Below, piece by piece: positions 1-7,057 of a stretch of DNA of 17,955 nucleotides. A program made the translations under genes and the position numbers. The notes under the pieces were generated by a model. That model was not told the DNA's origin. It was given only the letters and a program-made list of their open reading frames with translations, and ran no database searches. Positions within the stretch are counted from its first letter, which is position 1. Each line of letters starts with the position of its first letter. Source of the stretch: UKL13-2 sp043773745 (GTDB taxonomy: Bacteria; Pseudomonadota; Gammaproteobacteria; Burkholderiales; Usitatibacteraceae); NCBI GenBank assembly GCA_043773745.1, contig JAYVEV010000062.1, forward strand, positions 1 through 17,955, in the 5' to 3' direction.

Positions 1-193
1 ACTGCTGCCCGCGCCACCCGATTTTTATGCTGACATCGCGAAAGAGTTTTCTATTCCGCTTGACGACAGTGTGCTTAAAAAAATTCTCACCGATAACGCG
101 CTGAAATCAGACCTCATTCACCCCAACGCGCGCGGCTACGGCATGATCGCAGAGGCAATAGCGAAACTGTTGAAATCGTCGGGGGCTGTTTAG
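1..193 (+). CDS. C-terminal end of an SGNH/GDSL-type esterase (partial)
   Basis: The reading frame is open from base 2 to a TAG at 191-193 and gives the last 63 residues of a protein whose start lies outside the window. Near the end is DLIHPNARGYGMIAEAIAKL, which fits block V of SGNH hydrolases (DxxHPN, carrying the catalytic Asp and His). The preceding segment (PPDFYADIAKEFSIPL) resembles the region ahead of block V in TesA/arylesterase-like lysophospholipases. The family call rests on this one block, since the Ser, Gly and Asn blocks are not in view. Substrate cannot be inferred. Confidence 0.7.
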   Translation, partial: LLPAPPDFYADIAKEFSIPLDDSVLKKILTDNALKSDLIHPNARGYGMIAEAIAKLLKSSGAV

Positions 194-242
194 TGGCCAA
201 GCGATTGCAAGGCCTCCATCTCACCAATTTCAAGCATTCGGA

Positions 243-269
243 GCCTGGCTAAATAATGCTTTAGCAGGC
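243..269. terminator. Imperfect hairpin between convergent genes
   Basis: GCCTGGCTAAA (243-253) pairs with TTTAGCAGGC (260-269) with one bulged base and a 6-base loop. It lies in the 81-base gap between the esterase end and the prolyl isomerase end, where a shared terminator would be expected. No T-run follows on either strand, so it is at best a weak or Rho-assisted terminator. Confidence 0.25.
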
Positions 270-274
270 GACTT

Positions 275-1210
275 TCAGCGCGGCTTCTCTCGTACCGCAA
301 TCGGCATATTGCACAATTCAATATGACCTGCCGACACCTTGTACCAATCGCCACGGCGATTTCTGAGTGCTTCAACCATGGCTTTGAAGCGCGGTGTATC
401 GGTACGAATCACCTCCAGGTTACTGCGCTCGGCGGCGGGCACATCGGCGGCAACGCGCATAGATTTAATCGGCACATTCTGCTCGGGCTTTTCATAAAAC
501 CCCATCTCTTTCGTGCCGCGCGGCAATACCGTCAGCAACGACATCCCCTGCACCACTCGTCCCACCAGCGCGATATTACGATCCAAATGTCGCGGGGCAT
601 GACCGGTCACCACATAAAGCTCGGTGCCGCCGCCAGAATTAATATCATTATCTCGACCCACGCCCAGCGTTGCGGTGCAATGCGTGAGCCATGTCTGCCT
701 GGATTTGGAATCGCGCGCCGCATGAAATCCATTGGAAAATCCGACTTCTTTCGCGTAGCCATCCACATCCGGCAAGCGCGTAAACGGCATCTCTTTTTTA
801 AGATTCACCGTAAATTCAGGCGGCAAGGTTTTCAGGGCTTTTAATGGCATTTTCTTTTCAGTCGGGTCACCCCACTGCACTACATAATTTTCCTGCACTC
901 GCATGATGACCAGCCCGTCAAAATAGCCCTCTCGTACCAGAGCCTTGATATTGTCAGCATGCAGTGGCGCAAATTGTGGCGCGAGCTCCATCACCACTCG
1001 CCCAGAGGCAAGTTCCATATAAATGGTATTGTCGTTATCAAGCGGCCGCCAGTCAGTGGGCGCGGAAGCTTTGAGGAGTTCGCCATAGGTAAGCTTGGGG
1101 GTAATGGATTGTGCGGGTTGCGCTGCCAGCGTCGGTAATGACCCAAACACCAACGGTGCAAGAACTAATGCCGCTACCATTTTTAATGGGTGAATTCTGA
1201 CAAAAAGCAT
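275..1210 (-). CDS. Exported cyclophilin-type peptidyl-prolyl cis-trans isomerase
   Basis: This 311-residue protein starts at an ATG with GGAGG six bases upstream. Residues 1-30 form a signal peptide (hydrophobic stretch, then LPTLAA before the mature start), so it is probably periplasmic. A cyclophilin domain follows: IYMELASGRVVMEL, then the active-site strand IMRVQENYVVQWGDPT around 102-117, with Arg104 and Gln112 at the places of the catalytic Arg and conserved Gln of cyclophilin A. TELYVVTG and LDRNIALVGRVVQGM give the later barrel strands. The domain carries longer loops than cytosolic PpiB (about 160 residues) and a C-terminal extension after about residue 250. Expected role: prolyl isomerisation during folding of envelope proteins. 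It is divergent from the TonB receptor gene. Confidence 0.88.
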   Translation of the reverse strand: MLFVRIHPLKMVAALVLAPLVFGSLPTLAAQPAQSITPKLTYGELLKASAPTDWRPLDNDNTIYMELASGRVVMELAPQFAPLHADNIKALVREGYFDGLVIMRVQENYVVQWGDPTEKKMPLKALKTLPPEFTVNLKKEMPFTRLPDVDGYAKEVGFSNGFHAARDSKSRQTWLTHCTATLGVGRDNDINSGGGTELYVVTGHAPRHLDRNIALVGRVVQGMSLLTVLPRGTKEMGFYEKPEQNVPIKSMRVAADVPAAERSNLEVIRTDTPRFKAMVEALRNRRGDWYKVSAGHIELCNMPIAVREKPR

Positions 1211-1313
1211 ATGCTGCCTCCACGGTTTGATCCGAATTTTTGACGCCCCACTCTATCGCATTCTGCCCACGCAGTGGTCCGCTAAAGTTTAAGCCGTAAA
1301 TGCAGGTTAATTT

Positions 1314-1329
1314 GTTGCATATTTGCAAC
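1314..1329. promoter_or_regulatory. Perfect 6-4-6 inverted repeat, candidate operator
   Basis: GTTGCA-TATT-TGCAAC is a perfect inverted repeat in the 284-base gap between the divergent prolyl isomerase and TonB receptor genes. A further TGCAAC half-site lies at 1388-1393. The shape fits binding of a dimeric regulator, but I cannot name one. No Fur-box-like sequence was seen in this gap. Confidence 0.35.
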
Positions 1330-1353
1330 TTAGTGAATACCTTGGTCAATCCT

Positions 1354-1385
1354 TTGCTGACTCCTTGGCCACAAGGTCATAAAAT
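1354..1385 (+). promoter_or_regulatory. Weak sigma-70-like promoter candidate for the TonB receptor
   Basis: TTGCTG (1354-1359) with CATAAA or TAAAAT at 1378-1385 gives a poor match with 18-20 base spacing. It is listed because it is the best candidate seen between the inverted repeat and the receptor start. An A/T-rich stretch follows up to about 1435. Confidence 0.2.
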
Positions 1386-1494
1386 GCTGCAACTGCACAA
1401 AAAATTCAAACAATTATTTTTTAGCATTTTTTTGCTTTGCACCACGCCGCTTTAATCGCTGTTGAATTTTAATTACCTCTATCAGGGAGCTCCT

Positions 1495-3801
1495 ATGCGC
1501 CACCAATCCTCAGCCGCCACACCCGCCGCTCATCGTGCCCAGCGCTCATTCCTACTGGGGCTTATTATCGCTGCCGGTTTGCCGATGACCAGTGTATTTG
1601 CGCAAACGGCGGCCGCGCCAGAAAAGGACGTTAAAACTGAGGCTGGCAAGCTAGAAACCATCACCGTTACCGCTGAACGTCGTTCAGAAAATATCAAGGA
1701 TGTGCCAAATTCCGTGACGGCTCTGCGCGGTGAGACGCTGGACGTGATTAATTCTAGTGGGCAGGACATTCGCATGCTGGCTGGGCGGGTACCGAGTCTG
1801 AATATTGAGTCCTCATTTGGCCGCGCCTTCCCGCGCTTTTATATTCGCGGTTTGGGCAATACCGATTTTGATTTGAATGCATCGCAGCCGGTTTCGCTGG
1901 TGTATGACGATGTGGTGCAGGAGAACCCGATTCTGAAGGGCTTCCCCGTTTTTGATATTGAGCAAATCGAGGTATTGCGCGGGCCGCAGGGTACTTTATT
2001 TGGTCGCAACTCGCCTGCTGGTGTGGTGAAGTTTGATTCGGTAAAACCGCGACGCGTCGATGAGGGTTATTTCAATATTGCCTATGGCACATACTCGACC
2101 CTTAATCTGGAAGGCGCTGGCAACTTTGTAATTAACAAAGATTGGGCCGCGCGTATTTCCGTGCAGAGCCAGCGCCGCAACGACTGGGTGGCCAACACCT
2201 ATAGTGCCGGCCCCACAAAAAAGCTGGAAGGTTTCAACGATTCCGCCGTCCGTGCACAATTGCTGTATCAGCCAAACAGCGATTTCAGCGCGCTGTTCAA
2301 TGTGCATCACCGTGAATTGGATGGCAGCGCGCGTTTGTTCCGCGCCAACATCATCAAATCGGGTACCAATGACCTCGTGTCCGGATTTGATCCTGAAAAA
2401 ATTTCCATCGACGGCCGCAATAAACAAAATGTTCGCAATACGGGCGGCAGTGTTCGGCTGAAGTGGAATTTCAATGACTTGACCTTGAACTCCATCACTG
2501 GCTATGAAACGGTCACCTCGTTTAGCCGCGGCGATATTGACGGCGGCTTCGGCGCGGTTTTCCTGGGCGCTGGCAATTTCGGGCCAGGCTTTATTCCGTT
2601 CACCGCCGAATCAGCCGATGGCTTGCCGAAGCACAAGCAGGTTAGCCAAGAGTTTCGCCTGGAATCCAGCGCGAAGGGGCCACTCAAGTGGTTGGCTGGC
2701 TTGTACTATTTCAATGAAAAAATTGATATCGACAGCTTCAATTACGACTCGCTCGCGGGTGGCGCGGTGAATGGTATCGCCAAGCAGCACCAGGATAACA
2801 AAGCCTACGCGGCATTCGGCTCGGTAAATTTTGCCGTGACGGATGCTTTCAGTCTTCGCGGCGGTTTGCGCTACACCAGCGATAAAAAAGATTTTTATGC
2901 CGATCGCCTGTTAGCGCCGCCGTTTAGCCCAACCTTTATCGGACGCCTGCGTAATAACACCGATGTCTCTGATGTGAGCTGGGATTTCAGCGGCACCTAC
3001 GCGGTGACCAAAGATACCAACTTCTACGCGCGTGTGGCTAGAGGCTTCCGCGCGCCATCGATCCAGGGCCGCCTGCTGTTTGGTGCAACTACTTCGGTGG
3101 CAAATGCGGAAAAAGTGATTTCCACTGAAGCCGGTATTAAATCTGATCTGTGGGATAAGCGCGGCCGTATCAGTGCCAATATTTTCCATTACGACATCAA
3201 AGATTTGCAGCTAACCGCGGTAGGCGGAGCAGCCAACTTTAATCGTTTGCTAAACGCATCCAAGGCAACCGGGCAAGGTGCTGAAATTGATTTTCAGGCT
3301 TTCCTGACGGATAACCTTTTGTTTTCAATCGGCGGCAGTATCAACGACACCAAGATTAAGGATGGCAACCTGCGCAATCAAGTTTGTGGCTCTGGCTGTA
3401 CTTTCACCGACCCGGTCGTCGTGCCAGCGGCAGGATTTAGCCCAGCCATTGTTTCGCTCAACGGCAATTCACTGCCGCAGGCACCCAAGTATGTGGCGAA
3501 CACCTCACTGAAATACAGCATGCCGCTGGCAGGTGGTGAGCTGTTTGTATTGACCGACTGGACCTATCGCAGCAAGATCAATTTCTTCCTGTACAACGCC
3601 AAGGAATATACGGGTAAAGCATTGGTCGAGGGTGGCTTGCGGATCGGCTACAAATGGGCAGATGGCAAGTATGAAGCCGCCGTTTACAGCCGCAATATCA
3701 CCAATCAGATTCGTGTTGTTGGCGGTATCGACTTCAATAATCTGACGGGCTTTATTAACGAACCGCGTTTCATTGGTGCGCAATTTAAGGCCAATTTCTA
3801 G
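1495..3801 (+). CDS. TonB-dependent outer-membrane receptor
   Basis: The protein has 768 residues from the ATG at 1495, chosen because AGGGAG lies five bases upstream; an in-frame TTG at 1462 would add 11 residues ahead of the signal peptide. The signal peptide runs to about residue 38 (LLGLIIAAGLPMTSVFAQ). A TonB-box-like ETITVTAERR follows, then the plug domain (NIKDVPNSVTAL, FYIRGLGNTD, IEQIEVLRGPQGTLFGRNSP), the classic plug signature. The remaining ~550 residues form the 22-strand barrel with alternating strands, and the chain ends in phenylalanine (FIGAQFKANF), as outer-membrane barrels do. It should import a ligand too large for porins using TonB-ExbBD energy. No siderophore, cobalamin or sugar gene lies beside it, so the ligand is unknown. 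Confidence 0.93.
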   Translation: MRHQSSAATPAAHRAQRSFLLGLIIAAGLPMTSVFAQTAAAPEKDVKTEAGKLETITVTAERRSENIKDVPNSVTALRGETLDVINSSGQDIRMLAGRVPSLNIESSFGRAFPRFYIRGLGNTDFDLNASQPVSLVYDDVVQENPILKGFPVFDIEQIEVLRGPQGTLFGRNSPAGVVKFDSVKPRRVDEGYFNIAYGTYSTLNLEGAGNFVINKDWAARISVQSQRRNDWVANTYSAGPTKKLEGFNDSAVRAQLLYQPNSDFSALFNVHHRELDGSARLFRANIIKSGTNDLVSGFDPEKISIDGRNKQNVRNTGGSVRLKWNFNDLTLNSITGYETVTSFSRGDIDGGFGAVFLGAGNFGPGFIPFTAESADGLPKHKQVSQEFRLESSAKGPLKWLAGLYYFNEKIDIDSFNYDSLAGGAVNGIAKQHQDNKAYAAFGSVNFAVTDAFSLRGGLRYTSDKKDFYADRLLAPPFSPTFIGRLRNNTDVSDVSWDFSGTYAVTKDTNFYARVARGFRAPSIQGRLLFGATTSVANAEKVISTEAGIKSDLWDKRGRISANIFHYDIKDLQLTAVGGAANFNRLLNASKATGQGAEIDFQAFLTDNLLFSIGGSINDTKIKDGNLRNQVCGSGCTFTDPVVVPAAGFSPAIVSLNGNSLPQAPKYVANTSLKYSMPLAGGELFVLTDWTYRSKINFFLYNAKEYTGKALVEGGLRIGYKWADGKYEAAVYSRNITNQIRVVGGIDFNNLTGFINEPRFIGAQFKANF

Positions 3802-3832
3802 TTTTGTGATCCTAAACACGATCTAAATAAGG

Positions 3833-3867
3833 CGGCCTTTCCAGAAATAGGAAGGCCGTTTTTATTT
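3833..3867 (+). terminator. Intrinsic terminator of the TonB receptor gene
   Basis: CGGCCTTTCC (3833-3842) pairs with GGAAGGCCG (3850-3858) with one bulged T and a 7-base loop. It is followed by TTTTTATTT, about 30 bases after the receptor stop codon. Confidence 0.88.
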
Positions 3868-3913
3868 ATGGCGAGCCATCTATTAAAACTGCAAGGCACA
3901 TGTCACACACAGA

Positions 3914-3929
3914 TGGCATACTCTTTGCA
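3914..3929 (+). promoter_or_regulatory. Sigma-54 (RpoN) type promoter ahead of the DUF3422 gene
   Basis: TGGCAT-N5-TTGCA matches the consensus TGGCAC-N5-TTGCW at all but one position and keeps the exact 10-base distance between the -24 GG and the -12 GC. It lies 70 bases upstream of the DUF3422 start on the correct strand, after the terminator of the preceding gene. No paired enhancer site for an NtrC-type activator was recognised. This is a single-site match that may be chance. Confidence 0.45.
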
Positions 3930-3998
3930 AGAATCAGAAACAACAAGGTAATGGAGGAGGCAACTATTCTCATTCTTTAACCTAGGAAAGAATTTGCC

Positions 3999-5303
3999 AT
4001 GCGCTTACCGACTGATCATCCGCACCGCTACACACTGAACAATGAGATTCATGCGCGCGCGCCGCAGGAAATTGAAGCGCCCGAGCAGATTTCATATCTG
4101 GCACTTACCTATGCCATTGGCGAAAATGATTTGGCATTAGGCGATCTGGCGCGCCTTTGCGAAATGACCGGGGCCGCACCACCACCGCATGGCGCGCTGC
4201 ATTTCCGCACAAAAATGGGGTCGTTAGGATTGAACTGGGAACGGCACACCGAGTTTGCCACCTTCACATTTTCACGCCATGCGCCGTTTGATCATCCTTT
4301 CAAAACACCGGTGTTGCTGCAAGTACCAGAACAATGGCTGACCAGCGTGCATGGCAAATTATTGGTGGGCATTCATCTTGCGGTACGTGACCACCGTGTA
4401 TATGTGCCGGACCTTCGCGATATCGTTCCAGATTTTTCAGATAACAATTTGGTGGGCGCTCGTGTGGGTGGAGGCACCGCGATTGTGCTGACAGATTTTC
4501 GTATTCACGAAGATGGCTTTAGCCGCATGCTGCTGATGGATGTAAAAATGGGCAAGCGTCAGGGCGGGCGAATTGTGCAGCGTCTGCTGGAGATTGAGAC
4601 CTATCGCATGGCATGTTTGCTGGCGTTACTGGTTGCACGCGAGGTGGTGCAAACCGTTGGCAAAGCCGAGCTTGAGCTGGCCGCCAATACCACCTCACTC
4701 ACGCTACCGCAGGTCGATGATGAGCCCGCCCTATTAAAGCAGCTCACCACACTCGCTGCATCCGTCGAGAATCAGCTCGCCACGACTAATTTTCGCTTTG
4801 GTGCAGCACGCGCTTATTATTCACTGGTGAAGCGGCGCATCGCAGAACTTCGCGAGGAGCGATTGGAAGGCGTACAGACCATTGAGGAATTCATGGAGCG
4901 CCGTCTGGCGCCAGCCATGAATACCTGCGAATCGGCCGCACAGCGATTATTTGATTTATCCGAGCGCGTGGCGCGGGCAAGCTCACTATTGCGTACCCGC
5001 GTTGATATTGAACGCGAGCAGCAAAATCAGGAACTGCTTGCTTCCATGAATCACCACGCAAAAATGCAACTCCGTTTGCAGCAGACGGTGGAGGGTTTGT
5101 CCGTCGCGGCGATTACTTATTATGTCATCGGCCTGATTGGATACCTCACCAAAGGGCTGCATTCACTGGGTTTGCAAGTGAATGCAGATATTGTCATGGC
5201 AGCATCAATCCCGCTGGTGGCAGGGTCGGTCTGGCTTGGCTTGCGGCGATGGCGCACCAAGCTGGAAGCGACGACGGAAATTGCTAATCCCCCTGCGGAT
5301 TAA
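3999..5303 (+). CDS. DUF3422 family membrane protein
   Basis: This 434-residue protein starts at an ATG with AGGAAAG eight bases upstream. It opens with HPHRYTLNNEIHARAP, typical of the DUF3422 family, and has family-typical length. The first ~220 residues form a globular part. About 240-360 are helical and likely coiled coil (ENQLATTNFRFGAARAYYSL, RIAELREERLEGVQTIEEFM). Two membrane spans close it: about 368-385 (AAITYYVIGLIGYLTKG) and 399-415 (AASIPLVAGSVWLGL). A soluble N-terminal domain, long helices and a terminal two-span hairpin is the layout of CorA-type channels, but I see no GMN motif, so function stays unknown. Its last 20 bases overlap the end of leuA on the other strand. Confidence 0.85.
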   Translation: MRLPTDHPHRYTLNNEIHARAPQEIEAPEQISYLALTYAIGENDLALGDLARLCEMTGAAPPPHGALHFRTKMGSLGLNWERHTEFATFTFSRHAPFDHPFKTPVLLQVPEQWLTSVHGKLLVGIHLAVRDHRVYVPDLRDIVPDFSDNNLVGARVGGGTAIVLTDFRIHEDGFSRMLLMDVKMGKRQGGRIVQRLLEIETYRMACLLALLVAREVVQTVGKAELELAANTTSLTLPQVDDEPALLKQLTTLAASVENQLATTNFRFGAARAYYSLVKRRIAELREERLEGVQTIEEFMERRLAPAMNTCESAAQRLFDLSERVARASSLLRTRVDIEREQQNQELLASMNHHAKMQLRLQQTVEGLSVAAITYYVIGLIGYLTKGLHSLGLQVNADIVMAASIPLVAGSVWLGLRRWRTKLEATTEIANPPAD

Positions 5304-6819
5304 CCCTGACACGTTTTGCCGCTATTTTATTGAGCGCATTCAGGTAGGCTTTGGCGGATGCAATCACAATATCCGTGTCCGAGCCGACGCCGTTGACGAT
5401 ATGCCCTTCTTTTGAAAGTCGCACCGTGACCTCGCCTTGCGAATCAGTACCTTCGGTGACGTTGTTCACCGAATAAAGCTGCAACTCTGCATTGGAGTGC
5501 ACAATCGATTCCAGCGCCTTGAAAGTTGCATCGACCGGGCCAGCACCTGTGGCTTCACATTTAATTTCTTTGCCATGATCAGCAATAGTCAACTTGGCAT
5601 ATGGTTCTTCACCGGTTTCCACATGCGCGCACATTGAAACCAGCCGGTACTGCTCAACGGCCGGCGTAACGGCTTCATCAGACACCAACGCATGCAAATC
5701 TTCATCAAAAATATCGTGCTTTTTGTCAGCCAATTCCTTGAATTTTTTGAAGGCGGTATTGAGCAATGATTCGCTTTCCAGCACGATGCCCAATTCACCT
5801 AGGCGCGATTTGAAAGCGCTGCGGCCGGAGAGTTTGCCGAGCGTCAGCCGATTGGCGTTCCAACCCACATCTTGCGCACGCATGATTTCATAGGTCTCGC
5901 GATGCTTCAACACACCGTCCTGATGAATGCCTGACTCATGCGCGAATGCATTGGCCCCTACCACCGCCTTATTTGGCTGTACGGGATAGCCGGTAATAGT
6001 CGAGACCATGCGCGATGCAGCCAGAATCTGCGTGGCATCGATGCGGGTTTCGACGTTGAATAAATCTTTGCGCACGCGAACCGCCATGACGATTTCTTCC
6101 AACGAAGCATTGCCCGCGCGCTCGCCAAGACCGTTGATGGTGCATTCGACCTGCCGTGCACCGGCCTGCACCGCGGCCAAAGAGTTGGCCACCGCCATAC
6201 CAAGGTCATCGTGACAATGTGCTGACCAAATAGCCTGGTCGGCATTCGGTACACGGTTCAACAATGTGCGGAAACGTTCACCCATTGCGTCGGGAATGGA
6301 GTAGCCCACGGTATCCGGCACATTGATGGTTCTTGCGCCCGCTTTAATCACGGCCTCAAATACGCGGCACAGAAAATCCATATCCGAACGCACCGCGTCT
6401 TCAGCGGAAAACTCCACATCGTCAGTCAGCGTGCGGGCGAATTTTACGGCATCAACCGCCGCCGCCAACACCTGCTCGGGGGTCATCCGCAGCTTGTGCT
6501 TCATGTGAATATCCGAGGTGGCAATGAAGGTATGAATGCGGCCCTGTGCGGCGGGTTTGATGGCATCACCCGCCTTTTGAATATCGCCGACCTGTGCGCG
6601 CGCCAGTGAACATACCGTGGAGTCACGTACAGCGGTGGCGACTGCATGAATCGCTTCAAAATCGCCCTGGCTGGCGGCAGCAAAACCGGCTTCAATCACA
6701 TCGACGCGCATTTTTTCAAGCTGCTTGCCGATACGAACTTTTTCTTCTTTGGTCATCGATGCGCCGGGGCTCTGCTCGCCGTCACGCATGGTGGTGTCAA
6801 AAATGATTAACTTGTCCAT
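5284..6819 (-). CDS. leuA: 2-isopropylmalate synthase
   Basis: LeuA condenses acetyl-CoA with 2-ketoisovalerate, the first committed and leucine-inhibited step of leucine synthesis. The 511-residue length is standard. The start is the ATG at 6819 with GGGAAG five bases upstream; a GTG two codons earlier overlaps that site and is unlikely. Residues 1-270 form the HMGL-type TIM barrel: FDTTMRDGEQSPGA (Arg12, Asp13), HCHDDLGMAVANS (metal-binding His201 and His203) and GLGERAGNASLEE (Asn237). The C-terminal ~130 residues fit the LeuA allosteric domain. It stands in its own unit behind the leader peptide gene at 6912-6998. Its stop codon lies inside the 3' end of the convergent DUF3422 gene. Confidence 0.97.
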   Translation of the reverse strand: MDKLIIFDTTMRDGEQSPGASMTKEEKVRIGKQLEKMRVDVIEAGFAAASQGDFEAIHAVATAVRDSTVCSLARAQVGDIQKAGDAIKPAAQGRIHTFIATSDIHMKHKLRMTPEQVLAAAVDAVKFARTLTDDVEFSAEDAVRSDMDFLCRVFEAVIKAGARTINVPDTVGYSIPDAMGERFRTLLNRVPNADQAIWSAHCHDDLGMAVANSLAAVQAGARQVECTINGLGERAGNASLEEIVMAVRVRKDLFNVETRIDATQILAASRMVSTITGYPVQPNKAVVGANAFAHESGIHQDGVLKHRETYEIMRAQDVGWNANRLTLGKLSGRSAFKSRLGELGIVLESESLLNTAFKKFKELADKKHDIFDEDLHALVSDEAVTPAVEQYRLVSMCAHVETGEEPYAKLTIADHGKEIKCEATGAGPVDATFKALESIVHSNAELQLYSVNNVTEGTDSQGEVTVRLSKEGHIVNGVGSDTDIVIASAKAYLNALNKIAAKRVRVNPQGD

Positions 6820-6859
6820 AAACACTTCCCAAAATAATTAAATAATACGGATGATATCG

Positions 6860-6883
6860 CGCGCTCGTTTCGCAAGGAGCGCG
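6860..6883 (-). promoter_or_regulatory. Second hairpin of the leuA leader
   Basis: On the minus strand CGCGCTC and GAGCGCG form a perfect 7-bp stem with a 10-base loop, between the leader peptide stop and the leuA ribosome site. It is G+C rich like an attenuator stem, but the next bases (GATATCATCCG) are not a U-run. If it attenuates, it does so without a classical terminator tail or by hindering translation. Its arms can also pair with the G/C-rich hairpin at 6917-6931. Confidence 0.4.
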
Positions 6884-6911
6884 GCTAAAACAAATGTAGT
6901 GGGTGGGGGAG

Positions 6912-6998
6912 TTATGTGCGCGGCGCGCGCAGCAGTAGCAGGCCTAGAGAAAGGCTTGCCAAGGGGGTGTTAATGATCGTGACGAATGACAACTTCAT
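6912..6998 (-). CDS. Leucine-rich leader peptide of leuA (28 residues)
   Basis: This is a 29-codon frame from ATG (6998) to TAA (6912), 92 bases ahead of leuA. The peptide begins MKLSFVTIINTPL, carries SLSLGLLLLRAPR and has 8 leucines in 28 residues, four of them consecutive (codons 20-23, CTG CTA CTG CTG, 6930-6941). A leucine run followed by G/C-rich hairpins directly before leuA is the arrangement of ribosome-mediated attenuation, where scarce Leu-tRNA stalls the ribosome and favours leuA expression. No Shine-Dalgarno precedes the ATG. Instead the promoter at 7005-7033 puts +1 on the A of this ATG, so the message is probably leaderless. The coding frame is seen directly; regulation is inferred from known leu leaders. 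Confidence 0.72.
   Translation of the reverse strand: MKLSFVTIINTPLASLSLGLLLLRAPRT
6917..6931 (-). promoter_or_regulatory. Hairpin overlapping the end of the leuA leader peptide
   Basis: TGCGCG-CGC-CGCGCA is a perfect 6-bp stem with a 3-base loop. It begins within the last of four consecutive leucine codons of the leader peptide. A ribosome stalled on the leucine codons would cover it and free downstream sequence, as expected of the first hairpin in a leucine attenuator. Confidence 0.4.
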
Positions 6999-7004
6999 GG
7001 ACAA

Positions 7005-7033
7005 AATATAACGCGATAGCGGTTAACTTGCAA
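7005..7033 (-). promoter_or_regulatory. Sigma-70 promoter of the leuA leader
   Basis: On the minus strand TTGCAA (-35, 7028-7033), a 17-base spacer and TATATT (-10, 7005-7010) form a good vegetative promoter. The +1 position seven bases past the -10 box falls on base 6998, the A of the leader peptide ATG. Confidence 0.65.
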
Positions 7034-7057
7034 GTGTGTCGGAATTTAGCGCGGCAT

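Noticed and set aside
1053..1349. 98-codon minus-strand frame overlapping the start of the prolyl isomerase
   Set aside because: It overlaps the signal peptide region in another frame, lacks a ribosome site and shows no recognisable composition.
1996..2427. 143-codon minus-strand frame inside the TonB receptor gene
   Set aside because: Antisense shadow of a well-supported coding sequence with no start signal.
3951..3980. Tiny frame ATG...TAA encoding MEEATILIL before the DUF3422 gene
   Set aside because: Nine codons, ribosome site too close, and no reason for branched-chain control of DUF3422; the GGAGGAGG sequence creates it by chance.
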